Origin: Sarocladium kiliense
Taxonomy: Eukaryota > Ascomycota > Sordariomycetes > Hypocreales > Sarocladiaceae
DNA length: 64,000 nucleotides
Assembly (NCBI GenBank): GCA_030734395.1
Contig: JAUZTG010000003.1
Coordinates: 558,001 to 622,000 of the forward strand
Direction of reading: 5' to 3'
The notes below the pieces were generated by a model that saw nothing but the letters and a program-made list of their open reading frames with translations, ran no database searches and was not told the origin of the DNA. This document shows, piece after piece, positions 57,621-64,000 of this stretch. Each line of letters starts with the position of its first letter. Positions within the stretch are counted from its first letter, which is position 1. A program made the translations under genes and the position numbers.

Positions 57621-58412
57621 ATGGTTGCTGCGAAAACTTTCCTCATCACCGGCGCAGGACGAGGCATCGGGCGAGGTCTGTCCCGACTGCTACTCAGCGC
57701 CGGCCACCGCGTCTTCCTACTTGACTCCGACACCACCGAGCTAGAGCATACCAAATCCCTCCTGTCAAAGAACCACCACGCAGGCAAGGACTTTAGCACT
57801 GTATCCTGCGATGTGCGCCGTCTAAGCCAAGTCCAGGCCGCAGCAGCCCAAGCCTCTGAGCTCTTCTCAGGCAAGCTCGACTGCCTCGTAAACAATGCGG
57901 CATACACCCGTGGAGTTGGCGGAGTCAGTTTAGAAGACATGAGCGTGGAGGAGTGGAATAAAAGTATCGAGACCAATTTGACGGGACCGATGTTGATGAC
58001 GCAAGCTTGTCTACCCATGCTACGCGCAGCACGAGGCTGTGTGATTCACATGTCGTCCACCCGGGCGTTCATGTCCGAACCAAACAATGAGCCATACAGC
58101 ACCACGAAAGCTGGACTCCTGGGTATGGCGCAGAGCATGGCTGTATCCTTGGCTCCTGATGGGATCAGAGTGAGTTCAGTGATCCCAGGCTGGGTCCATG
58201 TTGAGAATGAGTGTAAGAAGGCAGATGAGGAGGGATTGAAGTGGGACACTGGGTTGAGTGAGGAGGATCATCGATGGCAGCTTACGGGGAGGGTTGGCAA
58301 GGTCGAAGATGTGTTGAAGGCCGTTGTGTATCTTGCCGATAATGAGGGCGTGACGGGGGCAGAAATGGTGGTTGATGGAGGCGTGACAAGGAAGATGGTC
58401 TATCCAGAATAG
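57621..58412 (+). CDS. short-chain dehydrogenase/reductase
   Basis: A single exon of 263 residues from ATG 57621. An in-frame ATG at 57513 would add 36 residues before the Rossmann fold and is less likely. Motifs: TGAGRGIG (10-17), Asp36 after the second strand (acidic, favouring NAD+), NNA (91-93), catalytic Ser145/146, Tyr159-x3-Lys163 (PYSTTKAGL), PGW at the active-site loop and VDGG near the end. This is a classical SDR oxidoreductase; substrate unknown. It is tail-to-tail with the hydantoinase-DUF917 gene 278 bp away, so a shared pathway is possible but not shown. Confidence 0.92.
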   Translation: MVAAKTFLITGAGRGIGRGLSRLLLSAGHRVFLLDSDTTELEHTKSLLSKNHHAGKDFSTVSCDVRRLSQVQAAAAQASELFSGKLDCLVNNAAYTRGVGGVSLEDMSVEEWNKSIETNLTGPMLMTQACLPMLRAARGCVIHMSSTRAFMSEPNNEPYSTTKAGLLGMAQSMAVSLAPDGIRVSSVIPGWVHVENECKKADEEGLKWDTGLSEEDHRWQLTGRVGKVEDVLKAVVYLADNEGVTGAEMVVDGGVTRKMVYPE

Positions 58413-58690
58413 ACATGTTCGAACTCCCGTCAATATCAAGAACAAGTTCCTCCAACGACGCTCCATTGGCACGGATTGCATCACGGCAGGGCTCACCTTC
58501 GGAAAACTCTCATCCATAGCCCCTTTCAGGCAAACCAAACGGGTTGCCATGAGCACGGTGAGCATTCGGAACATATAGGAAAGAACGAAGCGAAGTCTCA
58601 GCGTGCCCTACTAGGCCTGATGAGACGGACCATGTAGAAGGAACTTCAAGGCGACCATGGCGGCTCTATGTTCAGAAAACCACTACATAT

Positions 58691-61600
58691 CTAACTTCCA
58701 AACTCCTCAATGACACTGCGAGGCTCCACGTACTTTCCGATCGGTTGATACTGAATATCGTACCCATATCCCTTGGGGCCGCCAATTTCGAGACCTCGGG
58801 GGTTCTCCGTCCACCTCGGAGAGCAGGGGATGGCAAGTACCGTCACATGACATCCATACTTATACTCCGGCACGCCAACAGCCCTACCCGTCTGTGAGTC
58901 TAGCAGGGCAATCAGGTCCGGCACGGTTGCGAGGACCTTGACCGTGCTGTTCTCGGCGTGGTGCTCTGCGAGAATGTTCTCGTTGATGAAGGGTATCTTC
59001 AAAGTTCCCCCGGTCGCTACATCGCGTGTGGTGCCAGATCCGTCACTTTCATCGATAGGTGCATGCGCAATGTGGAGAACGCCCACAGAATGTCCTTTGT
59101 GCAGTGTTCTCTCAACGGCTGTGATCTTGCCTCGGAAGAGCACCTTGGCGCTGTTAGGGCCTCCAACCTCGGCGATGATACGATCTGCAGCCTGAGAAAT
59201 AGACACATCTGCCTCAGCAAGAGCTATGGCTCTCCCAATACGCCATGCTAGAGAGACTGTGTTACTGACAGCATGCTGACGAACAATACCGCCAGTCGTC
59301 GGCCTGCCTGCCAGTCCAACCAAAGATCCCATCTCAACTAGAGCACCGCGGAGAGGCTTGTCAACGCTTTCGTCGCTCTTCGCTCGTGTCATCAGCATGG
59401 TCTGGCCATCCCCTGAGTCAATTGCGCACGGAGCAAATTCTCCTGGACGATGTACCGTCAGGGTGATCTGCCAGCACATTGGGTTGGCACGACCCATGAA
59501 GTCAGCGTCTAGGACAGGCCGATCGAAGAAGCGGGATGAACCACAGAGGAGCGCTTCAAGGCCATTAGATCCTCCTATCTCAAGTCCCATGACCGCGTCG
59601 AACGAATCCTGGCCGAGGTGGTCCATCAGTGCTCGCATTGCATCAACTGTCTCGTGGGCTTGGAGACGCTCAGCAATAGCTGCAGGGGTACCCATCCGGC
59701 CACCCCAGTAGACTGTGTCCGCTTCATCAATAGACGAAGTGTCAATGACACGGATCATATGACCTGCTTCTACCATGTGTTTAAGCTGCATCTTCCCTGC
59801 TTCTGGGTTGCCGCCACCGGCGCACCCAAGCACGTAACACCCATCGGCAATATAGTCGAGGTCCGTGGACGAGATCAGCCACTCATTCCTGTTCGTTGCT
59901 TTATTCGAAATGACCTGAGGGCGGTAGGAGCGGTGATCGATGCTCTCCTCCTCAGGGCTATGCTGGGCAACAGATGGCGCGGCCTGCTGATGGCTTTCGT
60001 CCTCCCCATCCAAGTTATTCCATGTGCTACTCGCAGCGGGCCCTTGCTCATCTAGGCGGGCAAGGTCAAGATCCCCCATTGCGCCAACAATTACCCGTAT
60101 CTGGTTCTCAAGATACGGAATAGGGATCATATCGACTTTAGTAATGACGACCGTTTCCCGAATGGCACCAGCCTCGACTGCGCGATCAATCGCGATAACT
60201 TTGGCTGCCTCCCCAATTTCCAAGTGGGACTTGTCGGTTGTGCTTTGTATGGCGTCAAGAGTTGAGCCTACCTTGGAGCATGCCGCGCCAACAGCGTTGC
60301 ATACATCAAAGAAGGGGGGTTTGACGACCTCTGAGACGCCGTTGATAGTGTCCGGGGCAATCACCGATCCGCCACCAGTCATGAACACTCGGATTGGTTC
60401 AGGTGAAGTCTTGACAGCGTCAATAGCCTTTTCTAACAGGTCCTGGATTCTCAACCTTGCATCTTCAACGAGGGACGAGTCCAAATCTTTGACAAGGTCA
60501 GACTTGCCGATACTTGTGTGGCTGGAAGCAACAGATATATCCATGGCTGTGCGCGTCTTCCCCCCGAAGACGAGACTGCGGTGCAGCTCATGACCGACGG
60601 ATTCGGGACCAACTTGTATCTGCAGTCGGTTATCTTGACTGATAATAGAGCCTCCACCTAGGCCAATGGAATGGACATGGGGCATGGAGTAGTTCACTTT
60701 GACTCCAGCGACAGAAACGTATGCAGATGCTTGTCGGGGTAGCCCCGACGGTAGTAAAACGCCTACATCTGTCGTAGTCCCGCCAATATCGACAACGACA
60801 GCTGGCTCGCTGACTGATTCACCAGCACCGTGTCCCGAAAGATATGCGGCGCCTCGCATGGAGTTGGTGACGCCTGATGCAAATGTCCGAATTGGCAGAC
60901 TTGCAGCGACGTTAGCATCCAACAGGGTCCCGTCATTTTGGGTCAGATAAAGAGGGCATGATTGAAGTCCGAGCTCAGCAATGGCCCTGTGGAAAGCTGT
61001 AATAGTGCGTCTCGCGTGGCGGAGAATGGCGGCGTTGAGAATGGCAGCATTCTCGCGTTCCAGAAAGCCTAGCATATGGGGTCAGCAAAGTGTTTTCCGC
61101 CTTTCGAGAATTCTCTTCAAGTGCTTACCGATATTCGCGACTTCATGGGAGCACACCACATGGGCTTGAGGGAGATGTTGAAGGATGAGCTGCCGCACCA
61201 CGTCCTCCTGATGATGGTCCACGTCTATAGGGGAGTAAACACCTACGATGGCGATGGCACTGATACCTAGTTTTCGAATCTGCTGGCAGTGTTCCAAGAC
61301 TTGATCATGCGCGACTGGAGCTTCTTCTGAGCCGTCAATGTGCAGGCCACCATCGACATAGCCGACATAGCCATGGATGACAGCAGCAAGATCCTTTGGC
61401 CAGCCGGAAAAAGGAGGTACGTCCCGCAAGAAGCTTTTAGAAAGCCTAATGACAGCAACGCGGCTGAGAGATTGGGAATCCCTCTGTATAACCGAGTTGA
61501 GAAAAGCCGTGGTGCCTATAGTCACTGAGCTGATGTGTGGCAGTGGCCGGGCTAACTTGGCCAGTACAGCACCCAGGGCGTCTCGAATACCCTCTGCTGT

Positions 61601-61878
61601 ATCCCTAGTTGTCGGGACCTTGTGTGAGGCTAGAACGCCACGTGTCGGAGTCGCATGGAGTGCGGTATCCAAGACCACGGCGTCGGTATTCGTGCCTGCA
61701 TAGCGTTAGCTGCTAATTCTCTCGCCTCGAGCACGCCATCGATTGTTGGCCAGGAGCAAAGATCGAGGAGGTTGCCCATGCATGTCAAATGTCAATGGAA
61801 AGAGGATGGTCCAGGATAGTTTGGCTATTACTTACCGCCAACATCGACACCGATGCGCACCGTGGGATGAGAAGTCAT
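58691..61878 (-). CDS. hydantoinase/5-oxoprolinase family protein fused to a DUF917 domain
   Basis: Three exons (61878-61836, 61695-61129, 61068-58691; introns 140 and 60 bp) give 995 residues. The N-terminus MTSHPTVRIGVDVGGTNTD has the nucleotide-binding motif, completed across the first intron (Hydantoinase N-terminal domain, 1 to about 200). The Hydantoinase A domain (about 220-560) holds VVVDIGGTTTDVGVL (Asp297-Asp304) and HSIGLGGGSI. From about 590 to the end lies a DUF917 domain (CYVLGCAGGGNPEAGKMQLK). The family opens hydantoin or 5-oxoproline rings with ATP; many fungi have this fused form without a known substrate. It is divergent from an NCS1 permease, a family that contains hydantoin, allantoin and uracil transporters. 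Confidence 0.92.
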
Positions 61879-62733
61879 GGCGGTTGTTATTCGCGGTAGC
61901 TAGTTTCTCATGAGGCTCGATGAATTCAAGGATTTCAAATGCCATGCCAATCCCTTCCGCGGGATTTATTCTGCTCATTCAATCGAAAACAATGAGGATC
62001 TCGAGGCCAAGAAGCCGGTCCCTTCAAGTCACGCCATCGTGTCTCGCTTAATACCCAGCACTGGTTGACATGTCCGCGACTACCACATTGCTCGGCAAGA
62101 CGGATCCAAGCGGAACTTTCCAAACGAATCGCTGCGTGTGGGAAACTGGATTGGTTGACCTGCGTGCGGTACGAGCCAAGCCATTGGTTCTGTCATATTT
62201 AACTTCACGATGATAAAGGGACACGCTAATTCGAGCCTAGTTACCTTTCAGTACTATGGGTAAGGGTCCATGATATCCCGGATGGACTGTTGTGACCCGC
62301 CGCGACCACTCTCTCTTGGGATAGTTCCATCACGCCATCTTCGCTATAATCGCGCCGAAGTGCCCTGCACAAGACAGCTCAGCTTCTCAATACCCAAGAA
62401 TGACATGGAATATACCGAAATGAACCATAGGCGAGGCACAGCACATGGCAACAACGCGACTTCTGCCCCGCCACGGGTCGATAGCTCCTAGATCACGGCA
62501 TGTAACCGAGGGTTGGAGGAACATACGAGACCGCAAAGTTGTAGGGATGTGATAACGTATAAATCGGTGTGCAGCGACGATGTAGCCGTCTTTTCTGGTA
62601 ACACTCTTACATTGATATACATTAAATTATACGACATTCGCAGCCGACCAAAGGTCCTGACCGGTAACTTGTGTCCGTACAGTCCAAACACATTCATTGG
62701 TTCCTTTGTCCGAAACTAGGAGACACCTGAACT
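61879..62733. promoter_or_regulatory. shared divergent promoter region of hydantoinase-DUF917 and NCS1 genes
   Basis: About 855 bp between divergent starts. HGATAR (GATA-factor) matches at 62211-62216, 62479-62484 and 62550-62555 are roughly what chance predicts, so nitrogen control is not demonstrated. Short frames here look non-coding. Confidence 0.35.
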
Positions 62734-64000
62734 ATGGCTATCTTTCGAGCCGTCAAGAGGACGGTCCAACTTCACCATGGCGAGGATGATCTACCACCTG
62801 ACCGATGGCAGAATCGTGACCTGGTGCCTCTGCCGCCAAGTAAGTCCAGTAAAGCGCAACAATGTTTGGTAAATCTGTAACTGATTGTGATGCACCAGGC
62901 CGTCGTCAGTGGCGCGATCTCGACTTTATCGGACTTTGGAGTACCGTATTCCTTACGATCTATGGATGGCAGGCCACTTCATCTGTCCTATCTTACGGTC
63001 TGAACGTCTGGCAATCCGTGCTAGTAACGATTATTGCTCGTGCGATACAGCTAGCCGTCGTCTTAAGCTTATCCTGGTAAGTTGGAACCTCATCGTTCTC
63101 CTTTAACAAAGGGATAACTGTTCGTGAATGGCCTCGCTGACCTTGTTCTTGCCTCACTTCTCAGGGTCGGTGGTGTGTGGCATATCAGTTACACGGTCCA
63201 GTCGCGATACACTTTTGGCATATGGGGTTCTCTATTCCCCATTCTACTCCGAGTGGCAGTGACTTGCGTCTGGTACGGCATTCAAAGCTTCACCGGCGGG
63301 ATGCTCATCAGCACGATCCTGTCCGTCATCTTCCCTTCCTTCCAGAACCTTCGCAACACCCTCCCGGCATCGGCTTCTATGACTACCAAGCAATTTGTGG
63401 GCTTCATCTTGTACAACATCATAGCAATACCCTTGCTATACTTTCCCCCGGACAAGCTGCGCGTGCCCCTGCGCATTTCCCTCGTCATTAGCGGCATCAC
63501 AATCTTCGGTCTCTCCATTGGGCTGATGATTGCCGCTGGTGGTATTGGTTCCTACATCAAGACAGAGACCACTGCTTCGGGTGGATCGCAGCTAGGATGG
63601 GCATTTGTTCATGGCATCACCACACTAATTGGTGGCAATGCCGTTGGCATGACTAGTCAGACAGACTTTTCCCGCTTTGCCCGGCGACCAAAGAACCAGC
63701 TCTGGGGCCAGACGATCGGCATCATGCTCTTCGGTGTGGTAGTCCCTGTTTTTGGAGTTCTGGGTACCTCGGCAGCTGGTAAGATGTATGGCGATGTTGT
63801 GGAGCTTGGGCTTTGGAACCCTCCGAGCATTGTCCAGATCTGGATCGATACACATTACAACGCCCGAAACCGCGCTGCTGCCTTTTTCACTTCACTCGGT
63901 CTTCTTTGCAATATTCTTGCGTTGAACTCGGTGGAGAATGGTGTGTCTGGTGGTATGGACTTTGCTGGTCTGTGGCCAAAGTACATCAACATCCGTCGCG
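62734..64000 (+). CDS. NCS1-family nucleobase/hydantoin permease, 3' end outside window
   Basis: Exons 62734-62839, 62899-63076 and 63165 to the window edge give 373 residues so far; family members have about 500-550. The start MAIFRAVKRTVQLHHGEDDL is followed by DRWQNRDLVPLPP, where NCS1 proteins carry their 'NxDLxPxP' entry motif. Hydrophobic segments follow with WSTVFLTIYGWQATSS, TFGIWGSLFPILLRV, TCVWYGIQSFTGG and GMTSQTDFSRFARRPKNQ. These are the conserved substrate- and cation-binding regions of uracil, allantoin and hydantoin carriers. It is a plasma-membrane symporter; substrate cannot be told from the sequence. The frame is open to base 64000, so truncation is by the window, not a mutation. 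Confidence 0.92.

Overview
The window looks like nuclear DNA of a filamentous ascomycete (Pezizomycotina). Reconstructed introns are short (about 50-140 bp) with GT(N)NGT donors, CTNAC-like branch points and YAG acceptors. The proteins include fungal-only families: a Zn2Cys6 factor with the fungal transcription-factor domain, mitochondrial ribosomal protein mL58/MRPL20, a Bud2/Cla2-type RasGAP and an 'MNWTGG'-like conserved hypothetical. A Dothideomycete is my guess from overall protein style; I cannot prove it from the sequence. I recognise no rRNA, tRNA, intact transposon or CRISPR array.

Layout. 1.9-3.4 kb: four-exon Cys-rich unknown (+). 3.7-4.4 kb: MRPL20 (-). 6.3-7.3 kb: Ser/Pro-rich unknown (+). 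8.0-10.4 kb: Zn2Cys6 transcription factor, five exons (-). 13.4-17.1 kb: RasGAP (+). 17.6-18.8 kb: cyclophilin-40 (-). 19.4-20.2 kb: D-aminoacyl-tRNA deacylase, five exons with a 7-nt first exon (-). 21.2-23.3 kb: CCR4-NOT subunit NOT3/NOT5 (+). 26.3-27.1 kb: zinc-finger protein (+). 27.1-31.9 kb: gene-poor, with a 136-bp inverted repeat. 31.9-32.6 kb: Nor-1-like SDR (-). 36.0-36.8 kb: small secreted four-Cys protein (+). 37.6-38.7 kb: bZIP-like factor (+). 39.1-40.3 kb: M20 peptidase-like protein (-). 41.5-43.1 kb: DAL5-type MFS permease (+). 44.1-46.3 kb: M28 glutamate-carboxypeptidase-II-like protein (+). 47.4-49.2 kb: secreted glycoside-hydrolase-like protein (+). 51.5-52.5 kb: C2H2 factor (+). 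52.7-54.75 kb: unknown (-). 55.4-57.2 kb: coiled-coil protein (+). 57.6-58.4 kb: SDR (+). 58.7-61.9 kb: hydantoinase/oxoprolinase fused to DUF917 (-). 62.7 kb to the end: NCS1 permease, cut by the window edge (+).

How the genes may work together. The left half is mostly housekeeping (translation, mRNA decay, small-GTPase control, chaperone cofactor). The right half is enriched in nutrient-acquisition genes. It has two divergent hydrolase/permease pairs, M20|DAL5-like MFS and hydantoinase-DUF917|NCS1, plus an M28 peptidase and a secreted hydrolase. Known substrates of these families (hydantoins, 5-oxoproline, ureido acids, allantoate, dipeptides) suggest a dispersed organic-nitrogen salvage region. 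This is inference. The promoter shared by the M20/MFS pair carries a 24-bp minisatellite whose units repeat GATA-factor-type sites.

Limits. All exon boundaries were derived by eye from splice signals and frame. N-termini of the C2H2 factor (51.5 kb) and the M28 gene (44.1 kb) are uncertain, and some coding-like fragments could not be assembled.
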